Source: Phycomyces blakesleeanus NRRL 1555(-)
Taxonomy: Eukaryota; Mucoromycota; Mucoromycetes; Mucorales; Phycomycetaceae
Direction: 5' to 3'
Assembly (NCBI RefSeq): GCF_001638985.1
Contig: NW_017265141.1
Location: 296,001 to 360,000 of the forward strand
Length of the DNA: 64,000 nt
Positions 35,188 through 46,778 of the stretch are shown piece after piece. Under the pieces are notes generated by a model, which had not been told where the DNA came from, did no database searches, and was given only the letters and a program-made list of their open reading frames with translations. Each line of letters begins with the position of its first letter. Position 1 is the first letter of the stretch. The position numbers and the translations under genes are program-made.

Positions 35188-36103
35188 AAAGACACAAAAA
35201 CCAAAAACCAAAAAAATCATGTTCTCATTTTCCTCTATATTTGTACATCAACCTTTTTCCCCTATTCTTACCTACTTTCCCACCATCCTTAGAATTTGTC
35301 TAAAGGAAACCAGAATCTGCATTTTTTCCCTTATGTAATCAGGTCTATTCTCTTACTTATTAACTTAGACGCATCCCATATATAAACTAGAGTATAACAA
35401 TGGTTATTCTGGTTGAAAATGTGTGTTTGTATTGATTGTAATCAAATGAATGGGAATGGGAATGAAAAGGAGTAATTAATTTATGGTGCATATAAATTTA
35501 AGAGCGTATTTAAGGTGGAAGAATAGTAAATTTAGCTTTACATATGTCAATCACTACATATACTGTCACTGCTGATATTGGTATAGCTGTACCTGTTGTT
35601 ACTACTACAGCTACAACTACTACTAATGTTACAGCTACCAATTTTACTATCGTAACTTCCGGCTCTACCGTCCTACTTACTACTATCTTGTTTGCTTTAC
35701 CCACTTTTCCTGAAATTACCCATGTCCCCCCTCTGTCGCGTCTGTTCCAAGATCTTGGGATGTACCCAGAACGCGTACGAGTAGAGGGGCTCGATTTTAT
35801 ATTGTATATTTGTACTCAGCTCTGTACCTCTTTAGCTCATGCCACTTTTTATCCCTGGGCAAAACCTACTATCCAACGGTTTGAGACTTAGGAGAAATCG
35901 TACAGACCTAATTTAGACCTAATTTGTATTTTTGTACAATTGATTATATTAATAAGTGTAAAGTGGAGAAGATAAAGACGTTAATTAGGGAAACTGGTCC
36001 CTACTAAGAACGACCGCTTGTAAAGAAAAGATATAAACGGAAATTATTTCTATTATTGTTATTTTTCAGTCTTCTCAACAGACAGATCTTTGTTCTTGCT
36101 CAC
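35188..36103. other. Spacer between importin and F-box genes
   Basis: Mostly featureless, AT-rich. One open frame (35544-35891) is listed separately. A TTTTTCAG acceptor-like sequence at about 36062-36069, 35 bases before the F-box ATG, could end a 5' UTR intron. Confidence 0.5.
35544..35891 (+). CDS. Possible small Thr/Val-rich hypothetical protein
   Basis: An uninterrupted ATG-to-stop frame of 115 codons. The first half is Thr/Val/Ala-rich (VTTTATTTTNVTATNF) and hydrophobic near residues 45-55. The second half looks globular (LSRLFQDLGMYPERVRVEG). No family recognised, no intron, and nothing rules out chance. Confidence 0.25.
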   Translation: MSITTYTVTADIGIAVPVVTTTATTTTNVTATNFTIVTSGSTVLLTTILFALPTFPEITHVPPLSRLFQDLGMYPERVRVEGLDFILYICTQLCTSLAHATFYPWAKPTIQRFET

Positions 36104-39100
36104 ATGAGATACACCACTCAATTTTCAAATGAAACCTGGGATTTTGAGATCGACACACAAGGAGATAATACGACAAATCTACCGTACTCGATTGTAGAAC
36201 GAATCTGTCGATTCCTTCCAACCCAACATGATCGTTATGTAGCATGTTTCATCCATCCAAGTTGGCTTGCAGCTGCTGCCGATGTTCTGTGGGAATCTCC
36301 TGAAATCAGACATCCTGACACTCTTCCATGTTTCGTTCAAGCCGTCAGATCTTCAAAGAGATCTGCTTTGTCTGTTCGTCACCTAAACCTCTGTGTTCAC
36401 GATACTGTTTATACCACCCTGTTTAAGCCAGTGGCCCACAGTGCTTTAAAGCGCCATATAATAAAGAATATCCCCCTTGCTAGCCCGCAACTCATACTAT
36501 TTTTAGCCAGACAATGCGAGAAGTTAAAGAGCATGACAATTTACGGCTGGAATATCGACCGCAACCATCTTGAACAACTTGGAGCTTTCCTTGGCGATCT
36601 AAATTCACTGAGAATAATTGGAAATAACAGTAACATAAACCAGCCTTTCCAGATGATCAGCTTTCTTTCTAACCTTACATATTTTACGCTCGATGGTGAT
36701 TTTGAGTTGACCAAGGATTTTACAACAACTGTTGCCTCGCGCTGCCACAAACTCACACACCTCCAGCTTTCTCTAAAGAACACGACCATCGATGCCTTAG
36801 CCGCCCTGTGTAGTGGGCAGCTTCAGCTAGAGCATCTAATCTTTACAAATGCTTCCAATCTAATCGATGGGCATATTCACCGAATACTTGAGGCCTTTCA
36901 AAATCTCACTTTGTTTGGTCTTGAAGGCACAACAATGATCACAATCGAAGCCTTGAATATTGCTCTGACTAGATGTAGTCGGCTCACAACCCTTGATATC
37001 CGAGCAAAATCATCTGTGCCTTCTGGCTCAATAAACTTTCATCCTCTGCAGTACCCTGTTAAATTGCGTCATTTGCTGATTGACAATCTACCTGTCGACG
37101 ACCTTTGTCTTATTCATTATACAAAGTGTATTCCGGATCTAGTAAGCCTCGGGATATCTCGTACCGAAGTGACAGATAATGGTATTACCACAGCTCTTGG
37201 AAGACTAGAAAATCTTCAGGCACTGGATATAACCAACTGTCGTGGTATAACAGCCCAAGTTCTCAAAGCAGCTACTCAACTAAAAGAGATTTACCTGAAC
37301 TCGTGCGGTGAATTCAACCCTAGAGACATTCGCCAATTTGCACTGGAATGTGTACCAAGAATATCACGCACTATGTGTATCTCTGGATACCCTGATATCA
37401 CAAACATATTCAGTAACATCGCTTTAAGATCAGTTCGAGAAAGCAATACGCTAGTACTGGATGCTGCAGCACTTAAACGTCTTGCTAACATGGATGTGTC
37501 TCATGAGCCTTTATTACAGCCCGTTCCAGCCAGTAGAGAACTTTCAGGATATCATGTTGTTTTACTTTCAAAGCGGCTTAACCTAAGTGTCGAAACTATG
37601 GAGGGTATTCTCGATGAAATTCAAGTAAGCAAAAAAATGTTTTTAATTTTTTATTTTATAGTGCTAATATGTCAATGATTCTTATTAGAGTGAGATTAAC
37701 TTGGGAAATGAGATGGGATCTTCTCAAATGTTGGGCCAGGCATTTAAGAGTAACATACTCTCAAAAACATTAGGTGGGCTAGGTAAGGTTTGGAAGATTG
37801 TATTAAATGTGTACAAAAAAACTAATCGCCTTTATTGCTTAATATAGAGACAAAGAAGAGCGTATCGCGTGTAGCAGCTCTCAAGGCAACACGTCGACCA
37901 GAGACGCCTGCTCTTTGGGAAAAGGCAGGAAATGATATATTGGATAACTGTATTCCTAATTCAAAAGACATTCCTACGAACGTACGCCCGCTTACACCTA
38001 TACCAGCATCACCTTCTTCTTTGCCTTCTTTTGTAAATGTACCGCAGCCATATACGATATGTAATCCATCACCTATATCTAACTCAGAAGATGTTATTGA
38101 TAAGCCTCACACAGAGATACGAAGAGAAGTTCAAGAGGAAGTTCAAGAGGAAGTTCAAGAGGAAGTTCAAGAGGAAGCTCAGGTGGAACATATTCCGGAA
38201 GAAGACTGGCCACTACTCAATAACTCAGCTCCGCCAAGGGAAGAGACAAAACTTGGGGGGTGGGGCGTTGGGCGTGAAAAGGACTGGCCTGGCAAGAATA
38301 GTGTTTCTACAACAAAACTAACTAAGGCCCCAAAGCCGTTCGACCCAAGAAGTCCTCCTGAATGGAGTCAGGTTCCACTTAAAGTAGCCAATATAAAGCA
38401 CATCAAACACAGTAAACCCGAGACAGGCGAGGAAGGATGGGGTTCTGCACCAGCCTATCGTTCTTGGACTGATCTAGGTCAACAAGGATTTGCTCTCGAG
38501 ATTTTGGAAGAGCAAAAGAACACAAAGTATTGGAATGCCGAGAAAAACAAGTTCGAAACAGCACCTGCTGTGAATAATGTGGAGGTAAACAGAGTTGCAA
38601 GCAAACCCCCTACTCAAGTGCACAGAGTTCCTCAAAAACCGGTACCATCAATAACCCCGGTAAAGGCTCAATCATCAAAGTCTTTTGATAAAGATAGCAG
38701 GGACAGAGAATTGAGCCAAGATGAGAATATTGATTGGGATTCTGATGATGGTGTTACTATCAAGACTTCAAATGTAATCGCACCTGTAACTCAACCTCAG
38801 CAACCCAGAAAAGAAACAAAGCATCTTCCGAAACATCCTGGATCTCCAAAATGGCAGATATCGAAAGAATGGCAAGGTCTGAAGGAGTCCTCTCCTATTG
38901 ATAATACATCTCAAGAGCCATTAGAGAATCGTTTTTCAGTGACTTTAGACGAGGGATGGGGAAAAGGTTGGTCATGATAAAGTAGACATAATAAGCACAC
39001 ACACATGTATATATTTAATATTAATATGATCATCATAGCTACTACCAAGAAGAGCGAGCGTTTCTCAAGAACGCCTACATCAGGAACAGAAGATGGGCCA

Positions 39101-40101
39101 ACTGTAGCAGCTGCCTCAGCTGTATGGAGTGATATTAAACAGAGAAGTATCAGGCCATCACCACAAAGTAACAATTTCAGCTCTCCAAAAACATCACGCA
39201 GTCGTCCTACTTCTAGACAGCATTATGTACAAGAGTCCGTTGTTTCTGAGCCACCGAAATATCGACAAGAACTCAAACCAACCCCAAGTACAAATGAAAT
39301 CAATACAGCCAAGTTGGTTGACACCAGCGAATATGTATTCAACCCAGTCTCTGACAGGAATCCGCCAGTAACCATTGCACCAGTAATATCTGACAATGAT
39401 AATTGGTATGCCCTTTCTACCTTGTCTAATGCAATGACCGATGAGAAGATAAACCAAGACCTTCAAAATGACACAACCAATATATTAAGAAAACCATCGA
39501 ATGGACTGGATCTTATTGACTGGGAAGCTCAGCACGAGAAATCTGATTCAACTGATGAGCCAAACCAGACACCCTCAGACCAGAGCCGAGCCTCCACTCC
39601 CACCGATAGCGAGCCGGTCAAGACAGAGGACATGCTTGGTGGAGATGATATGCCGCTTCTGCCTTTGGCGACATGTCTTGAACCAACGAATGTTATTCCT
39701 GTTAGAGATATCGAGAACTCAATAAGCCCACCACAAAATACAGTAAAAAGCGAGGAAAAACCTGTCGAGTCTGTGGCAACTCCACCTGAAGCTCAAGACA
39801 AAAAGTTACTGCTATTCCAAATCGAAACAACTAAGTTTGGAAAGCAAGATTTGGTGTTGTATGAAGTAAGTTGTTCTTAATACGTATATGTATATGTATA
39901 CATGTTTATTAGTTAGTACTTGTTTATTGATCTACTTTGTAGAACCGTGATCCAATAGTTGACGTAAAAGAGTATTGTGAAAAGTATGAAATGAGCGATC
40001 ATTTTGACAAGATACTGGAAGCTGTCCTTGAATCATATACCAGAAAGAAGACCAGACGTATTCTAGGGAAAAAGAAAAAATCCAAAACAATTTCTACATA
40101 A
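36104..40101 (+). CDS. F-box/leucine-rich-repeat protein with long disordered W/GW-containing tail
   Basis: Exons 36104-37624, 37689-37782, 37848-38966, 39039-39865 and 39943-40101; 1,239 residues. Residues about 25-70 form an F-box (LPYSIVERICRFLPTQ, CFIHPSWLAAAADVLWES), which binds Skp1 in SCF ubiquitin ligases. LRRs follow to about residue 440 (LQALDITNCRGIT, LKEIYLNSCGEF). After an ordered linker comes a disordered region with EEVQ tandem repeats (38132-38175) and several Trp motifs: EEDWPLL, GGWGVG (W677), EEGWGS (W736), IDWDSDD, DEGWGK (W909). The C-terminal about 75 residues (LLLFQIETTKFGKQDLVLYE to EYCEKYEMSDHFDKILEAV) look folded, then a Lys/Arg-rich end. Substrate unknown. The third intron uses an unusual GTTGGT donor; only this phase keeps the frame open. 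Confidence 0.82.
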
Positions 40102-42230
40102 TTAAAACTCTTTTCTATATGAGAAAATGTTTTTTGAGCTTGCTCAAATCAAATAATCCATTCTAAAGTTCAGCCATTAGCTGGATAATAATAATAATAA
40201 TAATAATAATAAACATATTAGCAGTAGCGAAAGGGTAATTAATAAATATCACTCTTCCGACTACAGCGAGAGCACCATCCAAAGTATGATACAATTCAAT
40301 ACTTATGGATTATGAATAGAATTTCAAGACTATGATAGTGATTAACGAGAAAAAATGCGTCTATTGTCATGGATGTTTAGGATATCATGACCACAATATA
40401 AACTTGTTATACAATCCTCTGCTAATTGTCATAAGCTGTTTTAACATCCACAAATTCAGAAAAATGAATTTGACTTTCGCCTATTATTTTACCTCAGTTT
40501 TACTTGGAAATATAACTGAAAGAATAATAATACAGAAATATAGGCCATGATATATATATAAAATAATATTTATTTAGGACTTGATAGTTAGTAACTCAAA
40601 TTCGTGCCGTTTTCATCCTCGAACTATATGATCAGGCATTACCATACACTCCCCCTGGCATACTTTAGCAAACATTCTTCCGCTCTTCATGGATATAGGT
40701 ATCCAGCACTGAAGGGGAGGGTAGGGATTGGCGATGACACTTTTACCCTTACCATATGACTTAGACAAACCTAAAGACTCTCAATGGGACTGAGGTATTG
40801 ATTTTTTGGTGGCTACGGCATTATTAAGATGCTTTGCGCTAATTTCAGGCCTTTTACTGTCTTTGAATTATGACCAGGAACCTTATATCCCTGGTCACTA
40901 ACATCCTCACCATATATGTCATACCTGTCATTCAGCGCATGCAAAAATAGGAAAAAATAAACTTTCTTTCCAATGGGTTAATATACACATATTACCAAAG
41001 ATTGCTTATGACAATCTTCAATGTACCAGTTCCTCCTACCCACACACAGCCCTAAACTATAAGCCGTGACCAAACAGCATTATCGATACAATACAGTTAC
41101 TTGTGTGATCCTTTATCGTAAAACTCTAGGAATTCCCATTTTCATCTTTGGAACAGGTATAAATAATGGGACTCATCACCCCAAATGATCTTACTCAAAC
41201 CATTGATTAGTCTGCTTGGAGCGATGAGAAAATTCCAATTGTTTCTTTTTTGTAAAAGTTGGGTTGCTTTGGCTTTAGTATAACATGGTAATAGGACATT
41301 CTGATTTTATGCATAGGTCGCCAAGCAGTAGACTTGTAAATTTAATTGGCAATCGTGCATTTCATGATATTTGTCAGATTTCCAAGTGTGTCGTTATGAT
41401 TCTTTCTCATTTCGTTTCTGAGAATGTATAAATCTCGCTTATCAAAAATTTTGAATATTATTTCTGGTCTTTTTTTTTATTGTTAAAGGAGTGTCTACAT
41501 GTCTCCATCTTTGCATCGTTCTATGCATGATTGATTTGTATGTTGAGATTTTCACCCAACTTTCAGTGATTGATACTTCAGAAAAGGCACCATAAATCAT
41601 AATCATCAGCTCTTTTTTTCATAGTACAAAGATTTATTCTACTAGTTTAATGAATTTCTATGAATCAGATAATGAGAAAGAAAAGAGAACATTTTAAAAA
41701 AATGTAACAAGAAGTGTAATACTGGTATATTACTTAATATGGTTTCAATATATCTCTACAGCTATTGTTAAGTGTCTGTATCTTACCAATAAGTTATATA
41801 TATTTATTGATAATAATCTACGCTCGATTACTATTTAGCTATAATTGTAACTAAAAGCAAAAGTATAAATGTCTCTCGTGCAAGAGCGTTTGTGTGTTCA
41901 TAGGAGGAGGGTAAGGCGGAGCTTGGTAATACTATATTTTTTGAACTTTTGGCAGAGAAAGGAATCCAGTGCGAGAGGCTCATTCAATACCCGACAGCCC
42001 GACAGGCCAGAACAAATAGCATCCATCATTGCAACAGATAGACGCCCTCTTTTTCCACTAGTAGGTCAGTGAACGGGGATGTTTTTGTGAATGGATGGAT
42101 ATATGCACAAATAGATGGATGGGAACATGTATGGATTGATGTGCTAACCTATCACTTTTTCAATTATGTATCATTTCTTTATATTTGCTTTTTGCTCATC
42201 TTCATTCCTCAACTCAGACAGTAACTAGAA
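40102..42230. other. Spacer with transposon relic and uL2 promoter
   Basis: The left 1.5 kb carries the Tc1/mariner relic listed separately. The right part (about 41700-42230) probably contains the uL2 promoter and leader. A 67-codon frame at 41869-42072 is Arg-rich and unlike any family I know; it may be 5' leader sequence. Confidence 0.5.
40580..41480 (-). pseudogene. Decayed Tc1/mariner (IS630 superfamily) transposase
   Basis: Read on the minus strand, fragments in different frames and broken by stops follow the order of a Tc1-type transposase. About 41440-41340 reads RDLYILRNEMRKNHNDTLGNLT (helix-turn-helix region) and a KPKQPNFYKK block follows. About 41190-41150 reads SKIIWGDESHYLYLF, equivalent to the WSDES motif with the first catalytic Asp. 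Then come LFGHGL (cf. MVWGCF) and, near 40700, degraded C-terminal sequence. No intact frame remains. Terminal inverted repeats were not found by eye. The approximate ends are set by the recognisable protein. Confidence 0.7.
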
Positions 42231-43068
42231 ATGGGTCGTGTTATTCGTGCTCAAAGAAAGGGTGCCGGAAGTATCTTCAAGGCCCACACCGTCGGTCGCA
42301 AGGGCGCCGCTAAGTTGAGAGTTTTCGACTTTGCTGAGCGTCACGGCTACATCCGTGGTATCATCAAGGAGATCGTCCACGACCCCGGAAGAGGTGCTCC
42401 CCTCGCCAAGGTAAAAAATAAATAACCGTTTTGAAATTCGACAACAAATGAACAACGACATCTCATGCGGATCACAAAAAAAAAAGGTTGCCTTCCGTGA
42501 TCCTTACAAGTACAAGCTCAGAACCGAGACCTTCATTGCCACCGAAGGCATGTACACCGGTCAGTTCATTTACTGCGGTAAGAAGGCCACTCTCAATGTC
42601 GGTAACGTCCTTCCCCTTGCCTCCGTCCCCGAAGGTACCATCGTCTGCAATGTCGAGGAGAAGGTTGGTGACCGTGGAGCTCTTGCCCGTACCTCTGGTA
42701 ACTACGTGACCGTCATTGGTCACGGTGATGACGGTAAGACCCGCATCAGACTTCCTTCCGGTTCCAAGAAGATCGTCCCCTCTACCTCCCGTGCCGCTAT
42801 CGGTATCGTTGCCGGTGGTGGACGTATCGACAAGCCCCTCTTGAAGGCTGGTCGTGCTTACCACAAGTACAGAGTCAAGCGTAACAGCTGGCCCAAGACC
42901 CGTGGTGTTGCCATGAACCCCGTTGACCATCCCCACGGTGGTGGTAACCATCAGCACATTGGTCACGCCTCTACTGTCGCTCGCGACTCCTCCGCTGGTC
43001 AGAAGGTCGGTCTTATTGCTGCCCGCCGTACTGGTCTCCTCCGCGGTACCAAGAAGATCAAGGATTAA
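42231..43068 (+). CDS. RPL8: 60S ribosomal protein uL2 (L8/L2)
   Basis: Exons 42231-42410 and 42487-43068; 253 residues, the usual eukaryotic length (about 254). Starts [38 protein letters not shown] spans the intron; the C-terminus carries [21 protein letters not shown], the most conserved uL2 block, close to the peptidyl-transferase centre. It binds 25S rRNA and is needed for subunit joining. Codon choice is strongly C/G-ending, like uL22. The 76-nt intron has a GTAAAA donor and an A10-G acceptor. Confidence 0.98.
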
Positions 43069-43452
43069 ACTACCCGTTTATTTATCTGTCTTCAATAAAA
43101 AACCCAACCAATTCTACGTACTGCAGCCAAACATGTTTTGTTTTTTGTTATCTTGGAGATCATAGTCATTATTCATTGTATACTTGGAAAGATTCTATAG
43201 TGTTTACTGTGAGATATTTTGTCATTATACATATTGGAAGGACATAGACAGCTTCTTTATGTGAAATGTGTAATATATTTGTGTTGTGCTGCAGTCTTTG
43301 TTACTAAAAAAAGAAATAATGACTGGTAAAAAATTGAAGTGTGTGACGTATTGAGAGTTTTGATAGCTTGGCATGAACAGGGCAAGTAATTTATAAAGTT
43401 GCTTTTAGCTACTTTGAAACTCTACAATCTCTTTCTTTAATATTTTCATCTC
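43069..43452. other. Spacer between uL2 and calcipressin
   Basis: AT-rich, no gene seen. AATAAA at about 43095 is a candidate polyadenylation signal for uL2. The last 20 bases before the calcipressin ATG are pyrimidine-rich. Confidence 0.5.
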
Positions 43453-44416
43453 ATGATTGACAATACATCTGTACAATCTATTGCAACCAACACACTGTTG
43501 ATTCCAGACATCCCAAAGAATTTCTTTGCATGTTCATCTGCAATGAAGCAGATTGAAGAAAAGTTCGCGGAGTTTGGTACCATATCTCAGTTCATCCTGA
43601 TGAAGGGATTCGGGCGCATCATGGTCATCTATGAAGAAACCATGGCTGCTATCAAAGCAAAACTAGAGATTGATCGAGCAACTCTTTTCTGGAAGCAAGA
43701 GAATGAAAATGTTGAGATTATTGCAATGGGCAAAGACCTCGAGAACATTTGGAATGCTAACACACTCGAGATCCGGATATACTTTGGACAGGTATAGAAA
43801 GAAAAATAGAGTAACAGGGCCGGTCCATAATACGTACAAATGGAAAGATTGCTTACTTTCTTTACATACTCTACCTTTATATCTATATATTTAGCACAAT
43901 CCTATAAATCCAGATCTTGCTTTAAGCCGATTACAAGTACCTGACCTTGAGCGTAACTTCTTAATATCCCCACCCGGATCACCTTTTGAGGACTGGGAAC
44001 AGACACTCGAGTCACCGCCTAACAAAGCAGTTTTGGCATCCGATCTTAGCCATGCGCTTGCGGATTATAGCGACGACAACATGGAAGATCTTGACGACTT
44101 CTTGTTGGACGACTCAGATTTTTTTGAAGTTCAAGAAAAACTGCCATTAATACAGATAGACGCCGAAGACAACTCTCGGGTATCTACCCCATCAACGCCA
44201 AATTCTGCAGACTCTCGCCGTTCGAATGGCCAAAAATTAAAGGTTGTCTTGAGTGAGAATGCAGATGGTGCAGAGAATCTTCCAAGAATCACAATTCAAG
44301 ATTGGGATGGAGATAACCTCTCTTTTAACTCTGGTGGACTATTTCCTGGTGCCCCAAAGACACAGATGCCAAAGTTAAAAGTAGAACCTACCGCAAGACC
44401 CCCTCTTCAAGCATAA
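43453..44416 (+). CDS. RCN1: Calcipressin / regulator of calcineurin (RCAN family)
   Basis: Exons 43453-43791 and 43895-44416; 286 residues. The N-terminal half is the RRM-like fold of the family (NTLLIPDIPKNFF, FGTISQFILMKGFGRIMVIYE). The calcineurin-docking signature FLISPPGSPFEDWE lies at residues 135-148, with the two SP serines (138 and 142) that kinases phosphorylate in yeast and animal RCANs. The rest is acidic and Ser-rich; the PRITIQDWDGD segment and a short basic end follow. It binds and modulates the Ca2+/calmodulin phosphatase calcineurin in the cytoplasm. The tail is longer than in yeast Rcn1. The single 103-nt intron is GT-AG. Confidence 0.92.
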
Positions 44417-45773
44417 TAGTTTACGACAACAGTTACAACATAGGCATAAAGAGAAAACATCTGTAACGACCTAGAATTTATATTGTAAAAAAAAAAGACA
44501 AAGGAAAAAATACACATTTTACTTTTTTTGGAATGTTTGAATACGATATTTGTACATGGAATTGAAATAAGATTACACTTTCTTTAGACTGATTAAAATT
44601 TTGAATTTTAGACATGAATGAACAAATTAGAAGTCGAAGAATAAGGTATAACAATGATATTAGTTTTTAGATAAATTATAATTTCAATTTTCAGTTACTT
44701 GAACCATAATTAATTTGATACCAAAAAGGGAGAGGGATGTTTGTTACATTGATTGACACGTTTAAATTCTTCTGAAATATATGGGTTGAGCATTTACATT
44801 CTTTGTTGAAAGGGCAATATATATATATATATAATTTTTCTTGCAGAGCTCACAACATACTGGCATATTCTATAGTACGTTTTGAAAGCAAGGGTGCTAT
44901 ATTGCAGGATTGAGAAGAACTCTTTAACTAGTAGAACTTGCCAACAATGATCATTTGATAGTGTGATTTTTAGTGATCTTTGTGCAGAGGGAAAAAACAC
45001 ATACACACACTTTGTAATAAAGTAATCTTAGAATATAGTGTATTCGACTTTTTTTCTTCTCCTGCACGAAGACTATAATAAATTCAACAAGCAACCAGAT
45101 TTTGTGACTTTAATAATGGAATGACACTTTCAATTTGGTTATTTCTTGCTTCGGTATTATTATTTTTATAGCTCTTTTAAGTACTTTATAGTAACCACCA
45201 AATGACAATGGGCTTTTTATTATTAAAATATTACCTGTGCCTACTACATCTTTCTCATTTAATTTAAGCTTGTTATACTTTTCATAAGATTCTTGTTCTT
45301 TACCATTTTTGAGTTCCATGTCTTTGTAAAGCAAATTTAAACAATATTAATGTATTGTTTAAAAATAAAACGGACCAAGAAGACTAAGACCAAAGACTTG
45401 TGATTACTTTTATATAATATTTATAAAATACTATTTAACATCAAAGTATTTCTCCCAGGCTCAGTTGATCTTTTTTAATAATACCCTACTCTTAAATCAC
45501 CACTCATCTGCATTATTGTGTAACACAGGTATATTAAATTAATGGTAGTGGCTGTCAAAGAAATAGAAAAACCTCGATCTTGATATTATATGTTGCGTAG
45601 TGTTAATAGGATTATTTTTCCGTTTATTTGGCAAAATAATCAATAAATAAAGCTTAAATACAACCATAGCATTTCAATAAATTAAATAAATAAATAAATA
45701 GCCCGTCTGTCTGTTAAATTCATATATCCCAGCGGATAATCCTAAGCTCTGCTCCGGATAATATAACAGTCTT
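44417..45773. other. Convergent spacer between calcipressin and RNase T2
   Basis: About 1.35 kb, very AT-rich. Short frames (for example 45334-45110 on the minus strand) are Lys/Ile-rich and without family features. I see no gene. Confidence 0.55.
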
Positions 45774-46778
45774 TTAGTACTTCGCGGGGTATTTGACGGT
45801 TCCAGAGCAGGTGTTTGAAGCAATGGAGTCGGTGAGGATGTAATCACTGGTTCCTTTGACATAGAAGTACAGCCAGATTTCACTAAGAGTTCCACTGGAG
45901 CAAGTAAGCTTGGCGGATACACCGAGAGCATTCTCAATGGCTGCTACCATTGCAGTGGCGTTGTAGCTTCCACCGGGGGTAATTCCTGCATCGGAAAAGA
46001 TCTTGTAGAGATCATACTCCTGGCGAAGACTCAAGACCTTGTCGAAATATCCATACATATCATCGTACTTGGTGTACTCGGTTCCGAAGCAAGCGGGATC
46101 CAATGTTGTGACGCAAGTACCTGTTTAAGTGTAGTGTATAAGCATGTGTTTGTCCAAATGTCTTCTTCACTGGTACTTACCGTGCTTGCCCCACTCGTGT
46201 GTCCAGAAAACGTTATTGTCATCTAAATGTAAATTACTTAGTCAAATATTGGGCATTTTAAATATAGCAAAACACAAAGAATTTACATACCATTGTAGGA
46301 TGGCCAGTAAGTATTCATGCTGCTGTAAAGAGTGGGGTTTCCAGACTTAAGAATGGTACCGACATTGGCATAAGTGCGAGTAGAGTCGCATCCAGAGCTT
46401 CCGGTCTGACCACCAGAGCAGGTATCGGGCCAGAGACCGTGAAGAGTGAAAGCATCCGCAGGGCCATAGTTTTTAACCCACTACAAAGAATATTAGTATA
46501 CGTTATTAAACGGATTGCATTCTGTGCATAATTACCTGCTGTACAAGCAAGACAAGACCGTACTTTGGTGAGCAGCAAGTGTCGGCAGTAGTAGTGCTGC
46601 ATGACAAGGCATTGACTAATGATTGTTTAAATAATAAGCATTTCTACTTTACAGAGTTATCAGACTTATTGTCTAGAAATATCTTACTAGGGCATGAATC
46701 TCTGGCATTCAAGACAGGTACTGCAGAAACAAGGGAGGCAGCTGCCATAAGCACGCTGAGAGAGATGAAAGACTTCAT
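45774..46778 (-). CDS. Secreted ribonuclease T2
   Basis: Exons (5'->3') 46778-46688, 46615-46536, 46480-46291, 46222-46181 and 46120-45774; 249 residues. A signal peptide is clear (MKSFISLSVLMAAASLVSA). Both active-site blocks are intact: CAS I FTLHGLWPD and CAS II HEWGKHGTC, the latter split by the last intron, with the catalytic histidines present. Paired cysteines (SCP, CS, TCC, TCS, TCV and others) fit the RNase T2 disulfide pattern. The protein cleaves single-stranded RNA through a 2',3'-cyclic phosphate, outside the cell or in vacuoles, probably for phosphate and nucleoside scavenging. All four introns are GT-AG. Confidence 0.96.

Noticed and set aside
38953..38977. Gene end at the TGA after GWGKGWS in the F-box gene
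   Set aside because: A 72-nt intron with a clean TCATAG acceptor continues the frame for more than 320 further residues of the same style, so the stop is intronic.
41869..42072. 67-codon Arg-rich frame before uL2
   Set aside because: No family, no conserved motif, and placed where the uL2 leader is expected.
42472..42966. Minus-strand Thr/Gly-rich frame opposite uL2
   Set aside because: Mirror of the C-ending codon bias of uL2 exon 2.
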